Shown here: in pieces, positions 11,707 through 23,340 of the stretch | Layout of the letters: the number at the start of each line of letters is the position of its first letter | Numbering within the stretch: the stretch's first letter is position 1 | Assembly: GCA_905221605.1 (NCBI GenBank) | Contig: CAJNDS010001446.1 | Location: forward strand, 1,596,315-1,645,279 | Direction: 5' to 3' | DNA length: 48,965 bases | Source: Symbiodinium natans | Taxonomy: Eukaryota > Sar > Dinophyceae > Suessiales > Symbiodiniaceae | Notes under the pieces: model-generated | The model's input: the letters and a program-made list of their open reading frames with translations, nothing else | Told to the model about the DNA's origin: nothing | Database searches by the model: none | Made by a program: the position numbers and the translations under genes

Positions 11707-12960
11707 CTCCTTTGTTCCTTTTTTGCGGAAGTATGGGACCCTGCATGGCATAGGGTATACAAGGGGGTATAGAAGGAGTTCCGATTTGTGGCCTAACTAA
11801 GGGACCATGTGACTTACCCTGAGATTTTCGGTAGGCTATACTTGGGAACCTGGAGTATGGTGGCCTTGACCAAGGTGCACATGTGCAGGCCTTCAGCGAT
11901 GGGGGGTTCTCTAAGTTAGGGTCCCGTTTGGGGTACCCTTTATATCTTTCAGAGTACGGGCCCTTCACTTAGAGTTTAGCTTTCAGGGCTGTTTAGGATT
12001 ATTTTGAAGGGTACATCCGGCAGGACGGTGATTTGGAGAACCGGCCCAATGTGTTGCCAATACCATCTGCCTCGATGGGGCCAGAGCGCCGTGGCAACGC
12101 AACAACTTTACTATAGGGCCCTTAATAAAGAATAGGGTTTTGGGGGCGGTTATTATAGAAAATTTAGAAAGGGACCATAAGGGAATACTGTTAGTAATAG
12201 TAATTATTCCGACCCCTATATCCCCTAGACTACATGTCAGGATCCGCCCCCCTAAGTCCTATAAGCCCTAGGGCCTTTTTACGACCGTGTAGCAGCTGAG
12301 ACAGCGTTTAGGGTCTAGGCTTTAAGGCTTAGGGTGTAGGGTTCAGGCATGTTCGTGTTAGGTGGTGTACTTCATAGGGATGCCTACGCTGGTCTGGAGA
12401 AGCACGAGTGGAGGAGTTCTGTGTCTTGGCGATCCAACAAACTTCTAAACCCTAAACCCTACACCCTAGACCATACATTTCAGAGTCACGGGTTGTTCTA
12501 TATATCCCCCTTGGAAATTACTTTTTATTCTTGTTTATAAAAAACCCAAGAGGATACTAAAAACATTGTTTTTATGAAGGTTCTACGGGGAGACTAGTAT
12601 TGGGTTTTCAATGGAGTTTAGGGTTTGCCCGGCTATTCGGGGCACGAACACCAGAAACGCGGGAGGGGTGTAGGCATGGCAGGCGTTGTGCGGCTGTAGT
12701 TGTGAAAGTGGTTGTTCAGGGTTTTGGGTTTAGGGTTTGTTGTGTAAGTGGTGAGACTTGGCGTGCAAATTTCTAGCCATAAGCCCCGACGCCCGCCTCT
12801 TGACAGAGTAAGCGTTGACTCCCTCCGGGTGAATGTCGGTACTAGATGTTCAAGAAGGCAGGACCCAGAGTAGGGCATAGTTCCCTTCTTTTGGGGTTTA
12901 GGTTCCCTTCTAAGCCCCTTTAAACCAAAAAGGGCACCCTTCTTTTTCCTAGGTTGCTCT
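11707..12960. other. Unique sequence, no gene
   Basis: Longest low-repeat stretch in the left half. Short open frames at 11,702-11,968 and 12,633-12,878 have no recognisable domain. A few telomere-like units appear near 12,310, 12,445 and 12,730. Confidence 0.5.
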
Positions 12961-13488
12961 TAACCCCACAACTTAAACCCTAAACCCTGGACCCTAAACC
13001 CTAAAACCCGAACCCCTAAGCCCTATATAAAGCCTAAATCCTCAACCCTCAACCCTCAACCCTAAACCCTAAACCCTAAACCCTAAGCCCTAAGCCCTAA
13101 GCCCTAAACCCTAAACCCTAAACCCTAAACCCTAAACCCTAAACCCTGAGCCTTGCAGCCCCTACTTTGATGCATCATGTGCGTCGCAGCTCCAGCCACG
13201 CGCTCCCTATTGAACCCCCAGCTGCCGTCAGCCTGAAGCTCGCATGTTGTCAGGGTTTGGGGCCGGTTTAGGGGTTTAGGGAGCACTAAACCCTAAACCC
13301 TAAACCCTAAACCCTAAACCCTATGGTTTCGCCTGCTTTTAAGATTTCGGGCTTCGCGATGTTCGGCCTTCGTCTCAGGGCACCTCAGTCCCAAAACAAC
13401 GCTTGGGGGCAGGAAAGGCTTAGAGTTTAGGGTTTGGGGTTTTGGGTGTAGGGTGTAGGGTTTAGGGTTTAGGGTTTAGGGTTTGGGG
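12961..13488. repeat. Telomeric tracts, both orientations
   Basis: C-strand arrays at about 12,961-13,146 (with blocks of CCCTCAA and CCCTAAG variants) and 13,281-13,323, then G-strand sequence at about 13,425-13,488. Confidence 0.85.
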
Positions 13489-13722
13489 CTATATACTAAC
13501 TTTCGCCCTAATCCCTGAAAACTACGGTAGAGCTCTTCAAAGCGCGTTTCTTGTAGTAGGAAGGTCGTGCACCTCTTTGAAACTTCCGTGGTGACGCAGA
13601 AAGCCCGAGGAGTTGGGTATATGAGCGGTATATTGTAGTTCCTCATTTCGGGGCCCGCGTTGGGCGACTTAAGGGACCAGGTACTTACCCCAAGAGTTCA
13701 TGAAACGGGGACCAGGTACCTA

Positions 13723-13829
13723 CAAGCAGGGGCCCCCTTGCTATACGAAGTATAGTTAAGGGACTTATAACCTAAGTTAGGATCCTGGTAGCTTATTACT
13801 CTACTTATAACTAGGGGTGCCCCTCCTTG
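13723..13829. mobile_element. TA-flanked MITE, family with 23,873-24,001
   Basis: A 107-bp foldback. The left end CAAGCAGGGGCCCCC and the inverse of the right end (CAAGGAGGGGCACCCC) form terminal inverted repeats. A TA dinucleotide flanks both ends, the target duplication typical of Tc1/mariner-type elements. The interior shares the motif CCTAAGTTAGGATCC and a CTACTTATAACTAGGGG stretch with the copy at 23,873. No coding capacity, so any transposase must act from elsewhere. Confidence 0.7.
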
Positions 13830-13886
13830 TACCCCAAGAGTTCCGGAAATAGGGACCAGGCACCCCAAGAGGGTTTAGGGTTTAGG

Positions 13887-14013
13887 GTTTTTAGGGTTTT
13901 TTAGGGTTTTTAGGGTTTTTAGGGTTTTTAGGTTTTTAGGGTTTTTAGGGTTTTTAGGGTTTTTAGGGTTTTTAGGGTTTTTAGGGTTTTTAGGGTTTTT
14001 AGGGTTTTTAGGG
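13887..14013 (+). repeat. Variant telomeric block, 9-bp TTTTTAGGG units
   Basis: About 14 units of TTTTTAGGG, uniform except for one shortened unit. It follows a few normal TTTAGGG units at 13,871. The minus-strand frame reading KTLKTLKTL is a translation of this repeat. Confidence 0.9.
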
Positions 14014-15133
14014 CAGGAAACAGGTCTGAGGTTGATGGGCTCCACCCCTGGCGGACGAAGTTTGAAGCACCACCCGACTGCCGAGCTTTCGCTGAGACTC
14101 CGGGCAAAAGAGCACCGTAATCCCTCAACCCTAAACCCTAAACCCTCAACCCTAAACCCTAAACCCTAAAGAACCCTCAACCTTAAACCCCAAACCCCTC
14201 AACCCGACACCCTAACCCCGGTTTGCGGCCGCCACACCCTGAATCCCCTGAGCGGGTCGAAGTACTAGGGACTTCCAGGCTGTAGGGTTTTAGCCTTAGA
14301 GGCCCAGGGTGTTAGGGTTTAGGGAGGTTTAGGGGGTTTAGGGTTGGGTTTAGGGTTAAGGGTTTAGGGTTTGGGGCTTGGGGTTTTGGGTTTAGGGTTT
14401 AGGGTTTAGGGTTCAGGGTTCAAGGCACTATAGAACTATAAATAAAGCCTGGCAAAGAAGCACTCTCCTGGACCGAAAAGCGGAGCTCTTTGCAAATGTG
14501 CGCAGTCTGCGCGTGAACGCGACCTTCTTGCTGCACCGCTTATCAGCTTTAGCCTACATCGTATCCTAAGACCTAAACCCTAAACCTGAGGGCTTAAGGT
14601 TTAGGATTGCTAGACCCTCAACCCTACACACCTTAACACCTACACCCTAAACACCTGAACCCTAAAGACCCAAGACACGTCAACCCTAATCACCTAAACA
14701 CCTAAACACCTAAACCCTAAACCCTAAACCCCAAACCCTAAACCCTAAACCCTAACCTCCGCAACTGATTTCATGGAGCCAGAGACCCTAGCCCCCATTA
14801 GCCCCCGCAGACTACGCCATCTGGTCTCCTGCAGTTCATTTCTTCGGCCGACGCACATGGGGGTTGCTCTAAGTTGGGGCCCCTGGTGTGGGTTTTGGGG
14901 GTGGGGGGTTTGGGGTGGCTGGGGTGGATTTTGGCGCCCTGTTTCATAATGAGTATGAGTTGTAAGGATTGAAATACAATCATGGTCCAAGTCCGTCGTT
15001 TATAAGGGGGCACTAACTTAGAACAACGCCTACATGCTTGAGGAAAGCACGCCATGCTGCTTCCCGTGAGGTGTAGGTACCGGAAAGCCTTATACCCTAA
15101 ACCTATATAAACCCTAAACCTCAAACCCTTTGG
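14014..15133. other. Unique sequence with degenerate telomeric tracts
   Basis: C-strand tract at about 14,120-14,172, G-strand at about 14,290-14,422, C-strand at about 14,625-14,755 with CACCTAAA variants. Minus-strand frames at 14,745-15,124 lack recognisable domains. No gene is called. Confidence 0.5.
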
Positions 15134-15215
15134 TAGGGTTTAGGGTTTAGGGTTTAGGGTTTAGGGTTTAGGGTTTAGGGTTTAGGGTTTAGGGTTTAGG
15201 GTTTAGGGTTTAGGG
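15134..15215 (+). repeat. G-strand telomeric array
   Basis: About 11 nearly perfect TTTAGGG units ending in a GCTTAGGG variant. Confidence 0.9.
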
Positions 15216-16464
15216 CTTAGGGCTCTAAACTCAAAACCCTAAGCTCCCATCTCCCCCAAAGCTCTGGCTTCCTAGGTTGCGATTGCGTGGGGGGAACCCT
15301 ATACAAGCTTAAAGCCTAAAGCCTCACCACAAGGCGTGATTTCCGCCAGTCCATGTTACCTGGCCTCCGCTAGTATTATCAACGCCCAGCGGGGGCGTAA
15401 TCCCTCGGGCTGTTAAAGCTTTAAAGTTGAGGCTCGGTAGGCCAGTGGTACAGGGGTTCAGGGTTCCCTTATAGAGTAACCGATAGAGAAACCAACCCAC
15501 CCTAAACCCTAGACCCTAAACCCTCAACCCTTATCGTAGTATGGTTTCTTGGCTACGAAGGATCCAGAGAATTCCTGGAGCCCGCAAATTCCTTACCTGC
15601 AGGGTGCGGATGTTCTGAAATGGGCTTAGCACCTAAACCCACCTAAGCCCCCGCAAACCCCCCCCCATCCTCCCTAAACACGAAACCCTAGGCTCAGCGC
15701 TCAGGTTTTTGGGCCTTGGGGTTTGAGAATGGGTCAGATGTCGCAGGGGTTTAGGGTTGAGGCTTTAAGGCTTAGGGTTTAGGATGTGTGTCGTATGCGA
15801 GGGCCTGCGTGCCCCCGCTCAATTCTGGACATTTTGAGGCGATGGCTCACAAGCCCAGACCCTCACTCGAAGCCCTAAATTTAGGTTCTGAGAAGGTACA
15901 GTAGCCTTTAGTCTTTTCTGAGTGTTATCAAGCCGCCAGCCCTCTCTAAACTAAAAACCGTTCTGCACGCAGAACCCGCGAGAAATGGGCAATTCCCAAC
16001 ATAGGGGACACCTACTACAAACCCCCCACAAGGGTACCCTAGCACCCTATTTCTCGCAAAACAAACCCGAATGGTCTAAGAGTAGTCACATGGGCCCCGA
16101 CTTTAATCAGGGTTCAAGGTTTGGGGTAATGGTTACGGTGTCCCCTCTCCCCCCAGTGGTTCGTGTTGAGTTTACGGTTCAGGGTTAAAGCGGGTAAGGT
16201 TTCGGGTTTACCCTTCTCCCTCCTGTCGTTCATTGGTGGGTTTAGGTTTTAGGGCTTAGGGTTCAGGGTGTCGGGTTTAGGATGAGGTTTCTCTGTCCTC
16301 CCCCGTGGTCCGTGGTGTTTTTAGGGTTAACAGGCAGGGTTTGGGGGAGGTCGATTACGCGGAACGCGGGCCCATATAAGGGGTCCCTTTTAAGGGCCCA
16401 CATGAAGGTCAAAACCCCACACTCCTTTCTGTGGCATCCATTCCCTGCACGTTCACACACACAT
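15216..16464. other. Unique sequence, no gene
   Basis: Mixed sequence with isolated telomere-like units and a G-strand degenerate patch at about 16,180-16,290. I found no domain in any frame. Confidence 0.5.
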
Positions 16465-16556
16465 ACAAACAAACAAACGCACAAACAAACAAACAAACAA
16501 ACAAACAAACAAACAAACAAAAAGAAGCAAACAAACAAACAAACAAACAAACAAAC
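16465..16556 (+). repeat. CAAA tetranucleotide microsatellite
   Basis: About 90 bp of ACAAAC-type units with one AAAAAGAAG interruption near 16,520. Open frames reading NKQTNKQT or VCLFVCLF are its translations. Confidence 0.95.
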
Positions 16557-16882
16557 ACACCCCGAACCCCGCAAACGTATGCAACCCTAGTCGATCCCCC
16601 ACCAAGAGTCGAGGCTCTCATGCTCATAGTCTTCAGCACCGACCCCCTCCAACCCTGAACCTTCAAATCCTGAAGCCCGAAACCCCCCTTGGACCCTTTG
16701 CAACCCTGAACCCCTAAACCCTAAACCCTTAAACCCCTAAACCCTAAACCCTAAAACGGGCTTGGAGCTCCTTTGAGAACAGATCTTCATGTCGCACAGT
16801 CGTCGAGTCAAGAAACAGACCAGCCGTTGTGGGCTTGCAGGGCTTCAGATTCTGGGGGGCTTAGGACTTAAGAGTTGCCCTA

Positions 16883-16957
16883 AACCCCAAACCCCAAACC
16901 CCAAACCCCACACCCCACACCCCAAACCCCAAACCCCAAACCCCAAACCCCAAACCC
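16883..16957 (-). repeat. Variant telomeric block, CCCCAAA units
   Basis: About ten CCCCAAA (TTTGGGG) units, with two CCCCACA units in the middle, pass at the right into normal CCCTAAA up to 16,996. A similar CCCCAAA-to-CCCTAAA transition occurs at 37,351. Confidence 0.9.
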
Positions 16958-16996
16958 TAAACACTAAACCCTAAACCCTAAACCCTAAACCCTACT

Positions 16997-17903
16997 TACG
17001 AGCTCCGTCGTAGGGGAAGCATTTAGGGTTACAGGAGATCGTACCCCTTTTTGCCCCCGCAAGCTCAGAGTTGGTCGGGGCTTCACAGTTCCGGGCTCTC
17101 GGAGTGGAAGCCGGGTTTAGGGTTTAGGGTTTAGGGTTTAGGGTTTAGGGTTTAGGCTTTAGGCTTTAGGCTTTAGGGTTTAGACTTTTCAGGGTTTATA
17201 CGGTTTGGGTTTTTTTGTTGGTTGAGGTTTGGGGTTCTTGCTGTGTTTTTCTGGGCAGCATCCTCGAAGAAGTACTGCAGACTTCTTGGGGGATGGTTCT
17301 CCGCAGCCCCAAGAGCCCTAAGCCCCTTGTTGCAGACGTTGGGAAGTAAACCCTGAACCCTAAACCCTAAACCCTAAACCCTAAACCCTAAACCCTAAAC
17401 CCTAAACCCTAAACCCTAAACCCTAAACCCTAAACCCTAAACCCTAAACCCTAAACCCTAAACCCTAAACCCTAAACCTGCGCAGGAGCCGCAACGTCCT
17501 CCGCATCGACACTCTCAACTTCAATGACACGGCCGCAACCCCAGATCCTGGTAGCTCAAGTCCCGACGGTTAATGGAAACCCTAACCCCTAAACCCTAAA
17601 CCCTAAACCCTAAACCCTAAACCCTAAACCCTAAACCCTAAACAACCCAAAATAGGTCCAGAAACTGGGCCGGCAGGGGGCCTAAGCCGTGCAACCCTAA
17701 CAAACCTGCAACCAAAACGCACATGCCCACTGAACCCCTAAACCTTAGCCCCGAATACTGAATACCCCTAAACCTGAAACCTCATCCTCTCAATACCCCT
17801 AAACCCTAAACCCTAAACCCCTAACCCCTAAACCCTCGATCCCCGAGCTCCTACAAGGGCTTCAGCAGGCCTGCCCTCCAAAGCCGAAGGTATATGTCAC
17901 TTA
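16997..17903. repeat. Telomeric tracts and short unique segments
   Basis: G-strand at about 17,114-17,182, C-strand at about 17,345-17,480 (about 19 units), 17,577-17,645 and 17,795-17,835. Separating segments of 80-160 bp show nothing recognisable. Confidence 0.8.
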
Positions 17904-18181
17904 CTTGGAGGTTGAGGGTACTTAGTTTGGGGTTGGGTTTAGGGTTTAGGGTTTAGGGTTTAGGGTTTAGGGTTTTGGGTTTAGGGTTTAGGGTTTAGGG
18001 TTTAGGGTTTAGGGGTTAGGGTTTAGGGTTTAGGGTTTAGGGTTTAGGGTTTCTTGGAGGTGCAGGGTACTTCGTAACCCAATGATAAGTGTGGTTATAA
18101 CCCACTTATTAGCCCCTTGGGGTTTTCATCGGGCTATAAGTACAGTTGCAATTGGGTTTCTAGGTACCATGAACCTCCAAG
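17904..18181. mobile_element. MITE split by a telomeric tract
   Basis: The right terminal inverted repeat ends at 18,181 (ACCATGAACCTCCAAG). The matching left terminus begins CTTGGAGGT and occurs twice: at 17,904-17,926 and again at 18,053-18,075 (20 of 23 positions identical). A TTTAGGG tract fills the gap. TA flanks the outer boundaries at 17,902-17,903 and 18,182-18,183, as for Tc1/mariner-type insertions. A related element is at 29,281-29,392. No coding capacity. The simplest reading is a MITE whose left end was later opened and filled with telomeric repeat, duplicating about 23 bp. Confidence 0.65.
17936..18052 (+). repeat. G-strand telomeric tract inside a MITE end
   Basis: About 16 TTTAGGG units with a TTTTGGG and a shortened TTAGGG unit, bounded by the 23-bp imperfect direct repeats described for the surrounding MITE. 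Confidence 0.85.
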
Positions 18182-19258
18182 TAGACTTTAGGGATTTTGG
18201 GGTTTCAGGGTTGCTAATTCCCTCTGATGAGAACCAGTAAGTTCAGGGCTTAGGGCGCTTAAGGGGCTTAAGGGGCTTCAGGGTTTTTGAGTGCATAGGA
18301 AATTTGATCTTAGATTGTCTTGCAAAGTGCTGCCTAAACCATAAAAAACCCTAAACCCTAAACCCTGGACCACGACGTGACAGGGTTCAGGGTTCACCGG
18401 AAGGCGTCGCTCGGTTGTTGACACCCAGTCTTCGAATCCTGATTGTAATTCAGCGAGCAACACCTACACCCGAATACCCTAAACCCGAACGGTTTCATGG
18501 TTTAGGGTGCAGGCCCCCCCCCCCCCCCAAACCCCCCCAGTCGCCCAGCCTCCGCCCAACACCCCTCAAACCCCTCAAACCCTGAACCATGTCAGCGGCA
18601 GCCGAGGTGACACGTTTGCGCCGCGCGCCTGTCCTGTCGTTGCATGACGCGTTTTCTAGGTAGGCCCCGGGGGTACTAGTGATTTCCCTAAACACTACAG
18701 TAAGCCCCAATCCCTAAACCCCTAATGTTGCACTGGCTTGAATAAACACCCCCCAGGGCCTCAAGCCTTCAGGACCTCAAGGCCTGACCCTTTCCAGCCG
18801 TATAGAGAGTGACCAGACAAACTTGCTAAAGATAGTCCAGCCGGCCCGTGGGCTACCTATCACGAAATTTGTTTGGGGCCTCGTTTCGTAATGAAATTCC
18901 ATAAGGCTTTACATAGAACTGGCCGGGCTTAGCTTTCTGGATTGTCGGGGCTCTGGCCCTTTAAGATTCCTGGAGCCCAAGGCCCTCAGGGCCTCAAGCC
19001 TTACTGCGTAAGCCCTTAACCCTAAACACAAACCCTAAAAAACAAAACAACCGTCCGGAAAAACTTGTCAGCGGGTTGCACCAACAAACTCGGTTCGCAG
19101 AATAAGTTTTCGGAACTTGTGATTTTCGACCCTAATTCTACTAAAGCCAGTGCAACATAAAACTGCAAGCCCTAAACCGTTTTTGAACTCATATGAGCAG
19201 GCCTTCTTAAAGAGTCTCTTTCAGAGGGGGGGCTTTCTCCTCTGGTGTGCTTCTTCCT
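18182..19258. other. Unique sequence, no gene
   Basis: Low-repeat sequence with a poly-C run at 18,514-18,528 and a few CCCTAAA units. GGGCCTCAAGCCTT appears at about 18,756 and again near 18,988, bracketing a 230-bp segment. I see no coding signal. Confidence 0.5.
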
Positions 19259-20006
<748 letters not shown>

Positions 20007-20193
20007 GCGCACGCGCACATGTTTTCGCTTTGTTGCTCGAAGCCCGAAACCCTAAAAACCAAAGCCCTAGACTCACCAAATCCAACCCTGAACCCTAACC
20101 CTAAGCTCCAAAGCCAACACCCAACAGCCCAGCTACCCTCAACCCTCAACCAAGCAAAATGCCGCCCGGGTGCTTAGGAAACTAGGTAGGACC

Positions 20194-20289
20194 GTGGGAG
20201 ATTTCTATGTTTCCCCTATTGGGTTTAAGGAGTTCATATCCTTGGGAGATTTCTGTATTTCCCTTATTGGGTGTAAGCGGTTCAAATTC
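20194..20289. repeat. 48-bp tandem duplication
   Basis: Two adjacent 48-bp units, 20,194-20,241 and 20,242-20,289, share TGGGAGATTTCT near the start and CTATTGGGT/TTATTGGGT in the middle. The second unit runs into the duplicated target at 20,296. Confidence 0.75.
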
Positions 20290-20295
20290 AGGAAG

Positions 20296-20376
20296 AATTG
20301 TTCAGAGGCTACCCTAAACCCCAAACCCTAAACCCTAAACGCTAAACCCTAAACCCTGAATAATTGTTCAGAGGCT
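20296..20376 (-). repeat. Telomeric insertion with 15-bp target duplication
   Basis: AATTGTTCAGAGGCT is present at 20,296-20,310 and exactly again at 20,362-20,376. The 51 bp between them are CCCTAAA-type repeats with CCCCAAA and GCTAAA variants. A perfect 15-bp direct repeat on both sides of a telomeric tract is the footprint of an insertion at a staggered break. A 15-bp match this close is very unlikely by chance, and the motif is not telomere-like. Confidence 0.85.
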
Positions 20377-20998
20377 TTAGTAGTGGCCAACCTAGGAAAC
20401 GAGTCGCTGCTCATCGCCTTCTTCGCCTTCGCCTCGGCTTTGGGGTTTAGGGTCTTCAGGGTTGCAGGGGCCTGCAAACCTAACCCTAAACCCTAAACCC
20501 TAAACCCTAAACCCTAAACCCTAAACCCTAAACCCTAAACCCTAAACCCTAAACCCTGAACCCGCCCCCTAGAAACCCTAAAGCCCCAACAGCTTGGTGT
20601 TTGTGCGCCCATCCGGGGCTTTCTTAGATTGGGGCTTCATTGGAGTTTTCTTCAGTGTTTCCATGGGTCTAGTGTTTAGGGTAAATTCTCAACCCTACAC
20701 CCGAGGCCTTGAACATAGTCATAGATGGGGGGGCGGGGGGGGGGGGGCGGGGGCTGTAAGTACCTTGAGTAGGGTTATATCGAAGGCTGCCCAAAGCAAC
20801 ACCAGCTCCCCAAACCCCAACCACCCCCCCTCTCCCCAAACAAAACAACACAAAATATAATAAATAAACAACCTGCAACCGCAAACGACCACAAACAAAG
20901 CGGGAAAATCGAAAAACCTGGTTTTCCGTGAGGTTCCACAGAAAAAAGGGTCTTGCGGCCGTATTTTGCAAGCAGCCACCTGGTGGCCGTAAACAAGC
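20377..20998. other. Telomeric array and unique sequence, no gene
   Basis: C-strand array at about 20,484-20,560. A G-rich run interrupted by two C occupies about 20,727-20,753. Open frames at 20,594-20,860 and 20,669-21,188 have no recognisable domain. Confidence 0.5.
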
Positions 20999-21061
20999 GT
21001 AAAATGACCGTAAAAAAGCACAAAATAACCGTAAAAAGGCGTAAAATGACCGTACTTTTTG
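20999..21061 (+). repeat. 21-bp tandem repeat, ~3 units
   Basis: Units begin CGTAAAATGACCGTAAAAA, CACAAAATAACCGTAAAAA and CGTAAAATGACCGTA. A partial unit (CCGTAAACAAG) precedes them. The in-phase unit length gives a repeating hydrophobic peptide on the minus strand, which I do not regard as a gene. Confidence 0.8.
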
Positions 21062-21504
21062 TGAGCATTTCCAGGTGCGATCGTTTTTTGCTGCTGCCCC
21101 AAGAAAACCTAGTTATTTTGGCACGACCGGAAATTAAGCGGTCAAGAGGGTAGCAGGAACTAAAAAAGCACAGCTTAGCACCTGCCAACTGCCCTAACCC
21201 CTAAAGCCCTTAAGCACTGTGTCTAGGGTTTAGGGGCAGGGGCTTTCAAGCCCTTCCTTTCGAGTGACTGTAGGGGCTCAATCATATACCGTTTACATAT
21301 CTGGACCCTTGGGGCCTGAGTTCCGCCTCAAGGTATCACAGGCGTTTGGGCTTCAGGGTTTAGGGTTTAGGGTTCAGGGTTCAGGGTTCAGGGCTTTGGG
21401 GAAAGGCGCTCCAGACGCCAGGATGTGGGTTTACTAGCTGCAGGCTTTAGAGGAGATGTCGGGGAGGTCAAAGACCGCAAACCCTAACTACCCCCCCGGC
21501 GCCA

Positions 21505-21535
<31 letters not shown>

Positions 21536-22324
21536 AAAAAAAACGAAAGAATGAAATTCCAAATAAGACTAATACAACCCTTGAAAGGCTTTAGACTTCA
21601 GGATTTTGGGGGTTTGGGATTTAGGGCCTGGTTGACGGTTTGTGCCAGGTTCTGATCAGGCTTGTAAGCACCCTGCATTCGCTCACAGTCTGGGTTTAGG
21701 GCTTAGGGGTACCCCTCTTGCGTAGCTGTGGCCAACCTCGCCCGGTTTCGATTTCGACAATTGCAGGTTTAGGGCTTAATGCTTACAGATGTGGTCCGCT
21801 TTGTCAGGGGGCTGAACTGAACCCTAAACCCTAAACCCTAAACCCTAAAGCCTAGACCCTAGACCCTAACCCTAACGTGGCTCTCAGGATCCGCGCTCCA
21901 AGTCCTTTCATGAGCTCAGGCCTGCGCTGGAGGCAAGGGTTTAGGGTTTAGGGTTTAGGGTTTAGGGTCTAGGGTCTTAGGGTTTCGGGTTTTAGGGTTT
22001 CGGGTTTAGGGTTTAGGGGGCCTGCTTGTTTGAGAGGGGTTGTTTGGGCTTCTCAGGGTTCAGAGCTTGGGAGCTTTGTAGGGTTTAGGCGTTTTGGCGG
22101 TGCCGGGTTTGGGGCTTGGGGTTAGACACGCCTTTTCCGCCTTTTTGGCTTCATTCCCCCAAAAAAGTCAAAATTGTTAATAAAGCCATGATTATTGCAA
22201 GCCTTCTAGACTGGGCTCTGTGGGGATACTCGGGGGTGGGATGCGGGTGATGGGCTAGACCAGGTGAGGACAAGGGTTGAGCCTACAAACCCCCTTAACC
22301 CCTACCAGATTCTAACTGGCTCCA
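21062..22324. other. Unique sequence, homopolymers, short tracts
   Basis: Contains a G-strand tract at 21,356-21,395, a 21-nt C run followed directly by an 18-nt A run at 21,505-21,543, a C-strand tract at 21,821-21,876 and G-strand tract at 21,936-22,018. No gene found. Confidence 0.55.
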
Positions 22325-22436
22325 TAAACCCTAAACCCTAAACCCTAAACCCTAAACCCTAAACCCTAAACCCTAAACCCTAAACCCTAAACCCTAAACC
22401 CTAAACCCTAAACCCTAAACCCTAAACCCTAAACCC
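22325..22436 (-). repeat. C-strand telomeric array (~16 units)
   Basis: Perfect CCCTAAA units bounded by CTGGCTCCATAAA on the left and CCCCAAAAACATAAG on the right. Confidence 0.9.
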
Positions 22437-23123
22437 CCAAAAACATAAGCAGCCCTAAACCTCGGCTAAACCTCGGCTTGGACTTGGGGGCAGCCTCTGT
22501 TCGGGGCCTGCGAAGGAGACGGCGGATGCTTTGGCTTCCACGCCGTCCGCGCAGCCCCTTTGGCGTTCGTGAGGGTTGAGGGTTTCGGGTTCAGGGTTTA
22601 GGGTTCAGGGTTTCGGGTTTAGGCGGGTTGGGGACCGCAGGGTTCGTTGGACGGGGGGGTGGGGGGGAACGTAAACCCCTTAGCCTCCAAGGCCCCCCCC
22701 CCCCCCCCCCTCCCCCTTGGCCAAAACCCCAAACGCCAAGCCGTCAAACCCAACCCTCAACCCTAAACCCTAAACCCTCATAACCGCCTTTGAGTCCGCA
22801 AAGCCTGTGGCTTGCGCGGCTCATTCGCCGGGAATGCGGAATTGGGGGCTCTCGGGTTTTGGGGCTTGGGGTTGATATGGGTTTTGGGCTTCGGGTTTAG
22901 GGTTTGGGGACCCTGAACCCGAAACCCTAAACCCTAAACCCTAAACCCTAAACCCTAAACCCTAAACCCTAAACCCTAAACCCTAGGGCTTGGGGCTTAG
23001 GGCTTAGGGTTGCTTCAGGCTTTTTGTTGGGCTTTCGGGCTTCGGACTTCTCGGGTTCCGGCGAGGCTCGGCCATTTCGGCGCCGTTGACGTCACTGCTG
23101 GCTCCCCAGCGATGAGGCCATGC
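22437..23123. other. Unique sequence with poly-C and telomeric tract
   Basis: Poly-C at 22,693-22,710 (18 nt), a C-strand array at about 22,915-22,986, and G+C-rich flanks. No gene found. Confidence 0.5.
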
Positions 23124-23340
23124 ACCTTGAATGTTAAGCTACCCCCCTTTAGGGAGCAGGGGTCTAGGGTTTAGGGTTTAGGGTTGAGGGCCCCTTTCCC
23201 TTATAAATATAGGGGGTCGAGATAATTGCTAATGGCATTCCCTTATGTCCCTGTATGAATTTACTAGAATAACCCCCCCAAAATCCCACTCTAACTATTA
23301 AGGCGCCTATATTACCTTGAATGCTAAGCCACCTCTCCTT
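23124..23340. repeat. Segment bracketed by ~26-bp direct repeats
   Basis: ACCTTGAATGTTAAGCTACC at 23,124 and ACCTTGAATGCTAAGCCACC at 23,314 start two imperfect direct repeats of about 26 bp. The enclosed 165 bp hold a short TTTAGGG tract (about 23,162-23,188) and A+T-richer sequence. It may be a duplicated target or a two-copy local repeat. Confidence 0.5.

Noticed and set aside
16263-16666. Open frames reading NKQTNKQT and VCLFVCLF
   Set aside because: Translations of the CAAA microsatellite on opposite strands.
18427-18450. TTCGAATCC as a tRNA T-loop (B box)
   Set aside because: The neighbouring bases do not form a T stem and no A box or anticodon arm lies at the right distance.
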